From positions 1-42,756 of IMG/VR virus record IMGVR_UViG_3300023176_002717: DNA of 42,756 nucleotides; one strand, 5' to 3'. The stretch's first letter is position 1. Each line of letters starts with the position of its first letter. Both the position numbers and the translations under genes were made by a program. The stretch is from a virus. Below the pieces are notes generated by a model, which was given only the letters and a program-made list of their open reading frames with translations, was not told where the DNA came from and ran no database searches. Positions 1-8,183 of this stretch are shown here, piece after piece.

Positions 1-6
1 AGCCAT
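1..6 (-). CDS. Start of a truncated gene, position expected for the major capsid protein
   Basis: Only the first two codons (ATG GCT, minus strand) lie inside the window. A G-rich ribosome-binding stretch (GGGGGC) sits just upstream, between this start and the stop of the protease gene. In phages with a portal, Mu F-like protein and protease-scaffold order, the next gene is normally the major capsid protein, and no capsid protein is found elsewhere here. The identity is inferred from position only. Joining the two window ends as a circle would stop this frame after about ten codons, so sequence is missing between the ends. Confidence 0.35.
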
Positions 7-17
7 GATAAGCCCCC

Positions 18-1742
18 TTAGTCTGGAATTTCAGTAGAAAGTTGATCTTGACCGCCTTCGTGCTGGTAGGCAGAGTTCACGCTGTAGGCTTGGCCGCTGT
101 TAGCAACGATAGATTCCAGAATCTCAACTGGGGTGTCTTTCATTTCTTCAGGCTCTTTACCAAGCGCTTTAGCAGCATTGGTCATAAGGCTGTTCATTTT
201 AGCCTCTTTTTCCTTCTCTGCTTTTTCGTACATGGCGTTGTACTTTTCGTCCATTTTGTCCATGCGGTTAGCCATTTCTTCAACGGAGCTGGCCATTTTA
301 TTCATAGCCTCATCCATTTTGCCCATGCGCGCATTGACGTCCATAGCGGTGTCTTTGCCAGCTTTCATGGCGTTACCTGCAAAAGATTTGAAGTCACTAT
401 CGGACATGCCCTCTAGCTCCTCCTTGGTCTTACCGCAGTTAGCAGCTAAAAGCTGTTCGATAATAAAGTCTTTCATTTCGCCTTCTTCCTCTTGTGAATT
501 TGGCATGATAGTTGCGTCGTTGTTATTGTTACCTACTGGCACAAGCTTTGCAAGCATGTCAAGGATTTTACTTATAGTTCCTTTATCTGCTGGCAGTTCA
601 ATTTCAATTTCGTCGTCTTCATCTTCCATAAGCCCTTGTTTTTCCTCATTAAGATTACAAACAATGACTTCGCTTGTCTGACCTTCTGCATTGGCAAAAA
701 TGCCGACACCTTTTTCAGGGGTTGCCGCGCCCGGCTCATCAAGCAGGATTGCAACGTGGTCAAACTCCATGTTTCGGGCTATCCAGGTGTACTCATCACC
801 GTCAGCATTGACGCCTGACACTTCATCTTTTGTCAGCATCAGTCCGGTTGATACATGGATTGGCTCGCGTGAGGATTCCATATATTGGATACGGTCAAGA
901 AGTTCAGGGCCTCGCTTACACCCCTTCGCCTGATCGACATTAATCACAATATCCATCAATACTTCATTGCCACGCTTTGTTACATTGCGATTGACTGCGC
1001 CAACATAGAAGTTTTGCACAGCCTGCCCGCTCTTGGCGCTAATGAAGTTACCGCTTGCATCAGTAGGGTGTCCAAGTGGCGCCAGTGTCTCATCAATTGA
1101 CAGATATGATCTATCAATATCTTCAGAGGAGTAAAGGCCGCCATTCATGACAACATCGTCACGAATAGGGCACACATTGCGCAGCACGATCTCGCCGCGC
1201 TTTTCATCCCGGTATACGTTTTTAGCATTGACCTGAGTCAACACGTTACAACGTAGCTTTTGATTGCCTTTCATTTTGAAATACTCTATTTGCTGTAATC
1301 GTTTATCGGCCTCTTCTTTTGATGAATAGCCTTTTGATATCCTCTTGCCTTCTTCCGAGTAGACAAACCACTTGCCACCCTCTTTACGAACCACGTTGGC
1401 TTGAATGTTGTTTGACTTGTCTTTGTCGGCAGCTTTCATCTGATCGTATAGCTTGCGGAACCATGACATTCCAGGTCTACCGCCCCACAGCATGGCAGAG
1501 GCATAGGCATGGCTATCTTTAGGCTCATCTAGGAATCGTTCATTTCGCCCCCAAAATCTATTGCCTTTTCTTGCCCACTCAGGACTTACGCTTGACCCAG
1601 AGGCAAGCTTTCTTGCCATTGACACGGTTGAGGCTTCTAATCCTTTTCCAGTCTTTCCTTCTTTATGGAGTTCAAGGCCGCGCTTATATGCCTTCCTTAC
1701 CGTTTCAGGAGGCGAGAAGTTTATGTGAGAATACTTTGGCAT
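18..1742 (-). CDS. Head maturation protease fused to a scaffold-like domain (DUF2213-like)
   Basis: This 574-residue protein probably processes the procapsid. Three parts are visible. Residues 1-155 form a domain often found at the front of phage head proteins, ending in a GGKWFVYSEEGKR-type segment. Residues 160-350 look like a herpesvirus/HK97-type serine protease fold, with candidate catalytic His225 (PLGHP) and Ser298 (HVSTGL), followed by the conserved-looking FDHVAIL strand near 327. Residues 420-560 are Met-, Lys- and Glu-rich and predicted coiled coil, as expected of an internal scaffold. It lies downstream of portal and Mu F genes and just upstream of the cut-off gene at the edge. 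The ribosome-binding site is weak, so the ATG at 1742 is the default choice. The family call is from memory of DUF2213 proteins. Confidence 0.75.
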   Translation of the reverse strand: MPKYSHINFSPPETVRKAYKRGLELHKEGKTGKGLEASTVSMARKLASGSSVSPEWARKGNRFWGRNERFLDEPKDSHAYASAMLWGGRPGMSWFRKLYDQMKAADKDKSNNIQANVVRKEGGKWFVYSEEGKRISKGYSSKEEADKRLQQIEYFKMKGNQKLRCNVLTQVNAKNVYRDEKRGEIVLRNVCPIRDDVVMNGGLYSSEDIDRSYLSIDETLAPLGHPTDASGNFISAKSGQAVQNFYVGAVNRNVTKRGNEVLMDIVINVDQAKGCKRGPELLDRIQYMESSREPIHVSTGLMLTKDEVSGVNADGDEYTWIARNMEFDHVAILLDEPGAATPEKGVGIFANAEGQTSEVIVCNLNEEKQGLMEDEDDEIEIELPADKGTISKILDMLAKLVPVGNNNNDATIMPNSQEEEGEMKDFIIEQLLAANCGKTKEELEGMSDSDFKSFAGNAMKAGKDTAMDVNARMGKMDEAMNKMASSVEEMANRMDKMDEKYNAMYEKAEKEKEAKMNSLMTNAAKALGKEPEEMKDTPVEILESIVANSGQAYSVNSAYQHEGGQDQLSTEIPD

Positions 1743-1792
1743 GATTTATGCGTCCGGCAATATTTATGCCAGTTTACATAATGATCGGGAAT

Positions 1793-1820
1793 AAAAAAAG
1801 CCCTGCTGGGGAACAGGGCT
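1793..1820 (-). terminator. Rho-independent terminator after the endolysin gene
   Basis: On the minus strand a stem AGCCCTG/CAGGGCT with an 8-base loop is followed by seven T. It lies between the endolysin stop (1918) and the protease start (1742). It would separate lysis-gene transcription from head-gene transcription unless it is read through or antiterminated. The 97 bases between it and the endolysin stop hold no convincing gene. Confidence 0.8.
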
Positions 1821-1917
1821 AAAAGGTTTTTTACACTTAAGGAGAGCAATGAATCAATCGAGTGAGAATGATTGCAGTTGCTCGTCCACCATATCACGGA
1901 TTAAGTGCATGTCAATC

Positions 1918-2268
1918 CTAATCATCCCATTCAACGTGAATGTGATTGCTTTCAAGTATCACCTGAAACCTTCCAAATGCATTACTGTACTGACTAAGCT
2001 TGTCAGATAGCCTACGCGCCGCCTCTTTTCCTTTATCCTTAAAGTATCTTGTTCTGAGATCAATAGCATACCCACTATAATGCAAAGATCCTGCAGAGTG
2101 AGACAGATCAAAAACACCATCAAGATCATGGTACCTTCCATCAAACTCAGTCCCACTTGTTATTACGCACTCATGGCCAAGATCAAGCCATATCTCTTCA
2201 GCGTGCTTCATTGCGTGGCGCATTACTCTTTTGATGCCATCAAGACTAGCATTTGCCTTTATCTTCAC
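1918..2268 (-). CDS. Endolysin, M15-type peptidase
   Basis: A 116-residue protein with the zinc-ligand pattern of M15 peptidases (VanY/L-Ala-D-Glu peptidase type): His63 and Asp70 in SLHYSGYAID, and His111 in HIHVEWD near the C-terminus, with a likely catalytic Glu between (about 106). It would cleave peptidoglycan cross-bridge or stem peptides. No signal peptide or SAR segment is visible, so a holin is needed for release. It overlaps the o-spanin gene by 4 bases, forming a compact lysis cassette, and a terminator follows. The single-domain size fits known M15 endolysins. Confidence 0.82.
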   Translation of the reverse strand: MKIKANASLDGIKRVMRHAMKHAEEIWLDLGHECVITSGTEFDGRYHDLDGVFDLSHSAGSLHYSGYAIDLRTRYFKDKGKEAARRLSDKLSQYSNAFGRFQVILESNHIHVEWDD

Positions 2269-2606
2269 TTTAACAACTCCTTAAGGCTGCGGTTTTGGTT
2301 GTTCAGGAATTGCAACAACTCCTGAAGGTTCTTTATTTCATCACCAGCAAAACAGATTTCTCCTTCTGGTGATGCTGTAGGGTACTTGCCAGGGTAATCA
2401 ATCAATAGGCTATCTGGCACATCCGGTGTTACTTGAACAGGAATATTAACAGCCTTGTAAACAACTTCAGGCTCTTTTACTTCCTTTGATGAGCAGCCAG
2501 TAACGAGTATCGAGAAAGCCACACACCCAGAGAACAGAACCAGCACGCCGATACACTGTAGAGATATTTCAAACAGCTCAGCCAAATCAATTCTTGATGT
2601 TTTCAT
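2265..2606 (-). CDS. o-spanin-like outer-membrane lipoprotein (Rz1 type)
   Basis: A 113-residue protein with a hydrophobic N-terminus ending in a lipobox, LVTGC at residues 34-38; a second Cys lies in LFSGC at 24-28. The mature part is Pro- and Glu-rich (KEVKEPEVVYK), then has a short helical C-terminus. The gene begins inside the last codons of the i-spanin gene (20-base overlap) and runs into the endolysin gene, the usual order of two-component spanins. The o-spanin would span from the outer membrane to the i-spanin and fuse the membranes at lysis. The first 20 residues make an unusually long signal region, so an internal start is possible. Confidence 0.72.
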   Translation of the reverse strand: MKTSRIDLAELFEISLQCIGVLVLFSGCVAFSILVTGCSSKEVKEPEVVYKAVNIPVQVTPDVPDSLLIDYPGKYPTASPEGEICFAGDEIKNLQELLQFLNNQNRSLKELLK

Positions 2607-2967
2607 CTACCCACCTGTTGAACTCTTGTGATGATCGGGCAGGCTTTATATCAGGCGTGGCGAATTTTGCAATGGCCATGCTGACAGCGCTATCGATCTT
2701 GCGCTTACATGTGCGCTTGATTTCAGGTATTGACTGACTAAGCTGGTCACGGCCGGACTCGCATAGCGACTTCTCAGACTCTAGCAATGCAATCTTTCTC
2801 AATGCCAAGTCATGCTCAATAACCTGATCATCAATGACCTGCTGAAGATCGTCAGACAGGTTTCGGTAATGCCATGCCTGATACCCGGTGGCCAGAATGA
2901 CAACTACCAGCAGAGCATGTATCGGGTATTTGCCCACTAATTGCGTAAACTTTAGAAAGCCTGTCAT
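2587..2967 (-). CDS. i-spanin-like inner-membrane protein (Rz type)
   Basis: A 126-residue protein with one N-terminal transmembrane helix (about residues 14-34, YPIHALLVVVILATGYQAW) followed by a long charged, predicted coiled-coil periplasmic domain. This N-in topology is typical of Rz-like i-spanins. It starts on an ATGA overlap with the upstream gene and overlaps the o-spanin start. Two Cys residues in the periplasmic part could form disulfides. Function is inferred from topology and gene order, because spanins diverge strongly in sequence. Confidence 0.72.
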   Translation of the reverse strand: MTGFLKFTQLVGKYPIHALLVVVILATGYQAWHYRNLSDDLQQVIDDQVIEHDLALRKIALLESEKSLCESGRDQLSQSIPEIKRTCKRKIDSAVSMAIAKFATPDIKPARSSQEFNRWVDENIKN

Positions 2968-3176
2968 TTCTTACCACCTTGAATACACATCAATACGGTA
3001 GACTCGGCATTAATTCCGGCCAGGGTGCGGAGATTGTAATTCATTGCGTACTGGGCCGAGTGAATGCTTGGAAGAGGCTGGTTAGGCTCAAGATACATTT
3101 CTGATAGCTCTTTGAATTGGCCCTCTAGTATGCGGTGATTATCTCGTCCGTCCTTAAAGTGTAGGTTTGCGTTCAT
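2964..3176 (-). CDS. Hypothetical protein, 70 residues
   Basis: A soluble 70-residue protein that I do not recognise. It is translationally coupled on both sides: 4-base overlaps with the 81-residue gene upstream and with the i-spanin gene downstream. No membrane segment or motif is visible. Its position just before the spanins makes a late, lysis-linked or virion role possible, but that is only context. Confidence 0.6.
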   Translation of the reverse strand: MNANLHFKDGRDNHRILEGQFKELSEMYLEPNQPLPSIHSAQYAMNYNLRTLAGINAESTVLMCIQGGKK

Positions 3177-3418
3177 TCCACACCATCCAGCTTCGCAATA
3201 TTATCCTTCATCAGCTTAACCTTTGGTGCCAGGTGACGGTATAAGTCACACACTCGATACTGAGATAGCGCCATAATATCCAGCTCACCAATGCAGTGCC
3301 CGGCTATCTGAACCTCTGCAAACATGAATGATCCGTTATCAGTGGCGTCAACCAAGTCAACTGAGTGACCCAGTAGATCGTTGATTAGCAGGTGCATCAC
3401 CTTTTTTTCAATATTCAT
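3173..3418 (-). CDS. Hypothetical protein, 81 residues
   Basis: An unrecognised soluble protein of 81 residues, rich in hydrophobic and acidic positions and predicted mixed alpha/beta. Its start overlaps the end of the 180-residue gene by 11 bases, and its stop overlaps the next start by 4. These overlaps are the best evidence that it is translated. Confidence 0.58.
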   Translation of the reverse strand: MNIEKKVMHLLINDLLGHSVDLVDATDNGSFMFAEVQIAGHCIGELDIMALSQYRVCDLYRHLAPKVKLMKDNIAKLDGVE

Positions 3419-3950
3419 ATTGCTCCCCGATTTTAGATATTTCCGAATTCACTGAGTCAATAGAAGTCTTTATTATGGATCGCTTGTAATTGCTGGTAGC
3501 AACCATATCTCCAATTTCAAGTGAGTAAGGTTTTTCTATCTTTTCCTTAACTGACAGTGCGCTTTCTCTAAATGCATTAGCGATGGCCTTTCTAAATTTT
3601 TTTCTTTTAGTGCCATCAGGGTCAAAAAAATCACACCATTCAGAAAGAGACTCTTCTTTTTTTCTAATCATTTCTTCATGAGGCATGCAAAAATAATCTT
3701 CGCAAGCCTTTCTGCACTCTTCAATTGACCTTCCATTTACAGGCATTAACTCACACTCATCATACCAAGATGCAACACCTGTAGCGTATGAGTCCTTAGA
3801 GCCATCACCATACTTTTGGTAATAACTGTATTTTACGTAGGTTATTACATCGCTGTTGAAATGAGACTTTGAGTGCTCATATATCGGCCTTATGTAGACC
3901 TCGTCCCCAGTAGCGAATCTTTGCCCTTTAGGCTGCTTTCCACTATCCAT
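3408..3950 (-). CDS. Hypothetical protein, 180 residues
   Basis: A 180-residue soluble protein that I do not recognise. The N-terminal half looks like a beta-rich recognition module (FATGDEVYIRPIYEH, then Tyr-rich strands). The middle is highly charged and helical with three Cys (residues about 84-100), and the C-terminal part repeats the GDMV-type strand. It overlaps the AT-hook gene upstream by 8 bases. Local sequence is more AT-rich than the flanking portal and spanin genes, consistent with a cargo gene inserted in the late operon. Confidence 0.58.
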   Translation of the reverse strand: MDSGKQPKGQRFATGDEVYIRPIYEHSKSHFNSDVITYVKYSYYQKYGDGSKDSYATGVASWYDECELMPVNGRSIEECRKACEDYFCMPHEEMIRKKEESLSEWCDFFDPDGTKRKKFRKAIANAFRESALSVKEKIEKPYSLEIGDMVATSNYKRSIIKTSIDSVNSEISKIGEQYEY

Positions 3951-4113
3951 TATTACTCTCCATATCAGCCCTTACTACCCGCTCGACATAAGCGGACATG
4001 TTAGGCTGTTTCGTTATGTGTAGTCTTACGTCCGGAGCAAGCTTGGTGCCCCAGTATTTCTTCTTCTCTGATTCCGGCTTTTTTGGTCGGCCGCGCTTCT
4101 TGCTTTCAGTCAT
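3943..4113 (-). CDS. Small AT-hook-like DNA-binding protein, 56 residues
   Basis: A 56-residue gene between the Mu F-like gene and the 180-residue gene. The N-terminus KKRGRPKKP contains the GRP core of an AT-hook. The C-terminal half (LHITKQPNMSAYVERVVRAD) resembles the strand-helix of a ribbon-helix-helix protein. The stop overlaps the next start by 8 bases. No clear ribosome-binding site is visible. It could be a transcription factor for late genes or a DNA-associated protein; the motif is seen, the role is inferred. Confidence 0.5.
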   Translation of the reverse strand: MTESKKRGRPKKPESEKKKYWGTKLAPDVRLHITKQPNMSAYVERVVRADMESNNG

Positions 4114-4167
4114 GGCAATATCATAGTGATTATTTTATGTATGTCCATTAAATATTGGATATCGGCG

Positions 4168-5088
4168 CTATTTGTCTACACCAAAGAACTTCTTACGCTG
4201 GGCTTTTACTTTGTCTTCGAAGTTCGGGTCTGTTGGTTTTCCATTGGAGTCAACCAATACGCTTACCTGGGTACAAAGGCACGCAATCGCGTTCCCACCC
4301 TCCTGATACCACTCCTCAGTCTCTTTTCGCGTGTATATCCCGCCGTGACGCTGTGCGTGTGTTTTGCGGGTTCTATCAGGTATTAGCGCGGATATGTGCA
4401 TAAGACCTGTTCTTACACCGATCTGGTTAGCTTGGAAGTTCTCATCCCATAGCGCCCGGCGGTGCGCACCAGTTATCTCAGTTCGTGCTATTCGTTTAGC
4501 TCTGGCCAGATTACCCTTAGTTCCCTTCTTCTTGTCGCCAAACAATGACTTGTTAATACGCGAGGCTATCCGGTTTGGGTTTTCACCGTTGGACATACCA
4601 TCGGTAAGGATTCTTCCTAGGCTGGCTTTCATATCGCCAGTGAGGCCCTTAAAATCCTCGAATGCCCGGGTTCCGATATAGATCAGCCTGTCCTCAAATG
4701 GAGTGGTTAGGCGTATGCCATCGTATGACCTTGGGTATGATCCCTCGGTTATAATCTCCATATCCCGAATGGCATCAGCCGTTGAGTTCTCATAAGCCTG
4801 TATGGAGGCATCAGAAAGCAGGTGTGTTCGCTCATTACCATCAAGCAGGATGTCATCGATGAGGTCTTGAATATAGGCGTCAATATCGTTGATCAGCGCT
4901 GCGTCTAACTGATACTGGTAGAAGTTCTGGTTTACCTGCATCACCTCAAACTGCAAGCCATCGATATACGTGCGCATCCCATTCAGAACGCGCTTAAATC
5001 GATTCTCAAGCTGCTTGAATACCCTTGCCTCAATAGCATGAGTTCCAGTTTTGTTGACCTTGGCAGTTGGCAATGGAGGGTTAGGCAT
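4168..5088 (-). CDS. Minor head protein, Mu F-like
   Basis: A 306-residue head morphogenesis protein. The C-terminal region has the Mu F signature: ARTEITGAHRRA (about 200-211), the HAQRHGG segment and the paired Cys/His region IACLCTQ. Such proteins sit at the portal vertex and are injected or help capsid assembly. It starts at the exact end of the portal gene (1-base overlap of stop and start), as in many tailed phages. About 50 bases follow before the AT-hook gene, with no visible terminator. Confidence 0.82.
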   Translation of the reverse strand: MPNPPLPTAKVNKTGTHAIEARVFKQLENRFKRVLNGMRTYIDGLQFEVMQVNQNFYQYQLDAALINDIDAYIQDLIDDILLDGNERTHLLSDASIQAYENSTADAIRDMEIITEGSYPRSYDGIRLTTPFEDRLIYIGTRAFEDFKGLTGDMKASLGRILTDGMSNGENPNRIASRINKSLFGDKKKGTKGNLARAKRIARTEITGAHRRALWDENFQANQIGVRTGLMHISALIPDRTRKTHAQRHGGIYTRKETEEWYQEGGNAIACLCTQVSVLVDSNGKPTDPNFEDKVKAQRKKFFGVDK

Positions 5089-6524
5089 TACAGCTCCTCG
5101 TCACCCACATCATCATCGCCTAATTGCTCGGAATCAATGTCATCATCTGTCTTAAGCTCATCAATGCCAGTCATAGCCAAAGCTGAATCCATGGAGATTG
5201 TAGGCTGACCAGATTCACGGGCCAGCTTGTTGATCTCCATTACCTTCTTCAGCATGTCCAGCTTTTCGGTATCGGATGGTGCAAACGGATCATCGAAAAC
5301 AATCTCATACACGCCGCCCGGTGGTTCATCGATCAGCTTTAGCTTAATGAAATGATCAATTACCTTGCGCAGGGATGGTGCAGCAAAGTTCTCTTGACGG
5401 TCTTTTGTGGTCTTGGCCGCTTGCTTCTGATCCTCATCGGATGCCAGTCGCCCGGTCTGCTGGCCAATTAATACTGTCATAGGGTACTGAATACCCGCAG
5501 CGATAGACGATAATGCAATCTCAAAGTGTGGTTTCGGATCGGTCAGATTGATTGAGATAGTTTCGCGCGTCATGCCCTGGGATGTGAACGACTTGTCAAA
5601 CCCTCTTACCCAGTCTTCTACAATCTCATTGAATCGGTCGGCAATTTCTGATGGGTTCGATGCGCCTAGCAATTGCTGAAGGCTTGTCAGGTTGGCGTCC
5701 TTCTCCATAGCAAAGAACTGGCTACCACGGGCATTCTTGAAGAATCCTTCACCGCCAGCACCAATCAACTTGAAACAGGTAACAAGGTCATTGAATGATT
5801 CTTTTAGCGCAGACTTGCCGTAAATAGTGCCATCGTCTGCACCTTCAGCCCATGTAATAACTCGATCTGGGCTGGCTAGTAATGATCGTCCAGTATCATC
5901 GTTCCTATCGCCTAGGTTAGATTCCTGAACCTGCCAGGTAATCGGATCGCCGTAGTTGTTTGAGAATGGGTCGTTATCGAACTGGCGCGGCTCTAGTTGC
6001 GCCTCATACAGCGGACGCATACGAACCAAGCGACCACTTCCGGGAACTACGCTTTTTTGTGGGTGCTTTCCATCTGTTATCTCAAGGAACAACCCGCCCC
6101 AGCGACCAACGCGCTGACGCTCATCAAGCCCACGAATAGCACGCCAGAAGCCTGTCTCCTCAAACAGCTTGATTAACTTCTGTTCCCATGCCGTAGGGTC
6201 TTTCGATTTAGAGTCATCAGTAATGCGTGGCGGCGTCTTCCATGTCTCAGTTACCGGGAATCGAACAATGGCAGAGGCCAGTGCGAACCGCTCAAACAGA
6301 TAATAGAACGATTCAAACGTCAGGGTATGCTGATATCCGAAGTCGTTATAGATATTCGTGTGCTTTGAGTCTACGCCGTACTCTGAGAAGTTCTGAATAC
6401 GTGAGCGGCGCATATTGGTCTGACCATTGGCCACCATTTCATTGACCGTCATAATTGCGTCAACCAGTTTCTTTTTCTGGCTATTCACAGCTACCGCTTG
6501 TTTGTTTTTGTCGCTTTTCTTCAT
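5088..6524 (-). CDS. Portal protein (DUF1073 type)
   Basis: A 478-residue portal, the dodecameric ring through which DNA enters and leaves the capsid. Recognised by overall resemblance to the DUF1073 portal family: the QRVGRWGGLFLEI segment, GKSALKESFNDL, the IGQQTGRLASDEDQKQ region and the DPFAPSDTEKLDMLKKVMEIN wing helix. The C-terminal 25 residues are very acidic. It lies directly after the large terminase and is coupled to the Mu F-like gene. Length is normal for the family. Some databases describe the DUF1073 family as Acb1-like at its N-terminus; neighbours favour the portal role. Confidence 0.87.
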   Translation of the reverse strand: MKKSDKNKQAVAVNSQKKKLVDAIMTVNEMVANGQTNMRRSRIQNFSEYGVDSKHTNIYNDFGYQHTLTFESFYYLFERFALASAIVRFPVTETWKTPPRITDDSKSKDPTAWEQKLIKLFEETGFWRAIRGLDERQRVGRWGGLFLEITDGKHPQKSVVPGSGRLVRMRPLYEAQLEPRQFDNDPFSNNYGDPITWQVQESNLGDRNDDTGRSLLASPDRVITWAEGADDGTIYGKSALKESFNDLVTCFKLIGAGGEGFFKNARGSQFFAMEKDANLTSLQQLLGASNPSEIADRFNEIVEDWVRGFDKSFTSQGMTRETISINLTDPKPHFEIALSSIAAGIQYPMTVLIGQQTGRLASDEDQKQAAKTTKDRQENFAAPSLRKVIDHFIKLKLIDEPPGGVYEIVFDDPFAPSDTEKLDMLKKVMEINKLARESGQPTISMDSALAMTGIDELKTDDDIDSEQLGDDDVGDEEL

Positions 6525-6581
6525 TAGTCAAGCCTGAATGAGTTTTTAAGCATTGTACGGTATAAGCATAGAGTGTGCCAA

Positions 6582-8183
6582 TTACCTGCGTCTAGATGGT
6601 ATTAACAGTGCTGGTGCGCTGCCAGACTTCAACAATCCAATGTCAACAGCATCCATTGTGTTATCCACCATATCATCATGGTCGTGCGAGTCATCAACCG
6701 TGAACTGACTATGCTCTGCCACGAACTCAACAACCCACTTCTCATTATTTGGTATGCAGACCTTGCCAGCTTTAATTTGTGGTGCAGTATCGTATGCCCG
6801 GGTAGTCTTATCAATGTTGCGCTGGATTGGAGTGATATTAACCGGAAGCTCAGAGGTTAAGTCCTGTATTAGCCCTGTTCCTGATGATTTGTCCTCAACA
6901 TGAATGCTTCTCAAGTTTCCTTGCACAAGATCATTCTTAGCAAAAGACGCCTCAACAAACGCCTTGAATTCAGCTCGAAGCTCCGGAGCATCGAACTTAC
7001 CTCGCTTCATGTCAATCAGGTATATCTTACCCTCATGCACACCCCACTCACAGAACACACTGAAATCATTGTGTTGGCCTTTCTTCTGGGCAGTATCGGC
7101 TGTTATGAATCGATATTCCCAGAATGACGGCTTAGGTATATCTGCGCCTTCACCATAGTAAACCCACCAGTCAGGGTCGAACATCTGGCCACCCAGGGCT
7201 ATTGGCTTCTGCATGTACTGAGACATGAATGTGTATTCATTTTGCTCCCACAGATCCATTAACTGCCCGATATCCTCGTTCTCCGGCCAGAACGAGTAAT
7301 ACCCTCTCACGCACTCAGAATTCTTTACGGCATTCCAGCAATTTGTCTTGTGTGGCTCTGGTAGGTTCTCTATGTACTCTTCTGTTATCAGGGCAGGAAT
7401 TACCACTTGATCGAAGTCAAGACCCATTCCCCCACTCATCATGAACCCGGTAGCATCAAGTTGATGTAATCTCTGTTGAATGCTAATGATTGGCGTGGGG
7501 TGCGCTTTTGACTTATCACCGCGACGTGATCGAACCGTGTCAACAAGCATCCTGTTGTACTTATCACGTTTAACTGCCGAGAACATATCCTCGGGCTTCG
7601 AAAAGTCATCCAGCATCAATGCGCCGGAGTATTCAGGCCCAGGGTAACCTCCACGACCGCCGGTTATCTGACCGCCAGCCGAACGACTAACCATTTCGAA
7701 CAAAACCTTATTAGTATCGCTAACAAGCTGCCATTCTTCAGCCTGATCTGCACCAAACGAAGAAGGCCAAAGCTCTTGCCACTCGCCAGATTTGATCATT
7801 TCCCGAACTCGGCGAGAGTTTCGTTTTACCAGTGAGTCGGCATAAGAAAGTGACAAGTAACGCTGTCTTTGTGATGGCGCTATATTTTGTATTGAAGACC
7901 ATGGAGGAAAGAATATAGACCATGTTTCTGTTTTGGTTGAGCCTGGCGGTACATTGAGTATGGTATTCCCTCGCTTGCGTGACACTACGTCTTCCGCAAT
8001 GCTTGCTACCATTTTATGATGCCAGTTAGTGATAAACCTTTGACCCTGTGTAATCTGGAACCATATTTGCTGAAATCTAAGAAAAGACCGTTCAGATATC
8101 AACCTTACGGCCTGCTTTTGGCCGTCACTCATTTCATCCCAATCAAGCATTAAATTTAATTCCGTGATTCTCATGAAATCCAT
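6582..8183 (-). CDS. Large terminase subunit
   Basis: A 533-residue packaging motor. ATPase part: Walker A VPPGSTKTE (78-86) and Walker B ALMLDDF (Asp192/Asp193). Nuclease part: Asp363 in FITADTA, Glu430 in HVEDKSSGTG and Asp503/504/507 in DHDDMVDNTMDAV, the RNase H-like metal ligands. The C-terminal half matches the psiM2-ORF9/TIGR01630 type of terminase. The annotated start overlaps the HNH gene by 41 bases. A later ATG at 8150 (protein start MLDWDEM), preceded by GGA nine bases upstream, may be the true one. No intein is visible. Confidence 0.9.
   Translation of the reverse strand: MDFMRITELNLMLDWDEMSDGQKQAVRLISERSFLRFQQIWFQITQGQRFITNWHHKMVASIAEDVVSRKRGNTILNVPPGSTKTETWSIFFPPWSSIQNIAPSQRQRYLSLSYADSLVKRNSRRVREMIKSGEWQELWPSSFGADQAEEWQLVSDTNKVLFEMVSRSAGGQITGGRGGYPGPEYSGALMLDDFSKPEDMFSAVKRDKYNRMLVDTVRSRRGDKSKAHPTPIISIQQRLHQLDATGFMMSGGMGLDFDQVVIPALITEEYIENLPEPHKTNCWNAVKNSECVRGYYSFWPENEDIGQLMDLWEQNEYTFMSQYMQKPIALGGQMFDPDWWVYYGEGADIPKPSFWEYRFITADTAQKKGQHNDFSVFCEWGVHEGKIYLIDMKRGKFDAPELRAEFKAFVEASFAKNDLVQGNLRSIHVEDKSSGTGLIQDLTSELPVNITPIQRNIDKTTRAYDTAPQIKAGKVCIPNNEKWVVEFVAEHSQFTVDDSHDHDDMVDNTMDAVDIGLLKSGSAPALLIPSRRR

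Noticed and set aside
133-681. A 182-residue open frame on the plus strand opposite the protease-scaffold gene
   Set aside because: It is antisense to a gene with clear family motifs. The product is a Ser/Leu-rich hydrophobic string, as expected from the reverse complement of charged coiled-coil codons. No ribosome-binding site.
1854-1910. An 18-codon minus-strand frame right after the endolysin stop
   Set aside because: A short AGGA lies upstream, but at 18 residues and with no similarity it cannot be told from chance.
1849-2007. A 52-codon plus-strand frame with a strong AAGGAG site at the endolysin end
   Set aside because: It runs antisense into the endolysin and has no recognisable composition. 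The purine-rich site may be chance complement of the Leu/Ser codons. Kept only as a possibility.
6582-8183. Intein or group I intron in the terminase
   Set aside because: The motifs of ATPase and nuclease are contiguous at normal spacing and the reading frame is uninterrupted; the HNH gene is separate.
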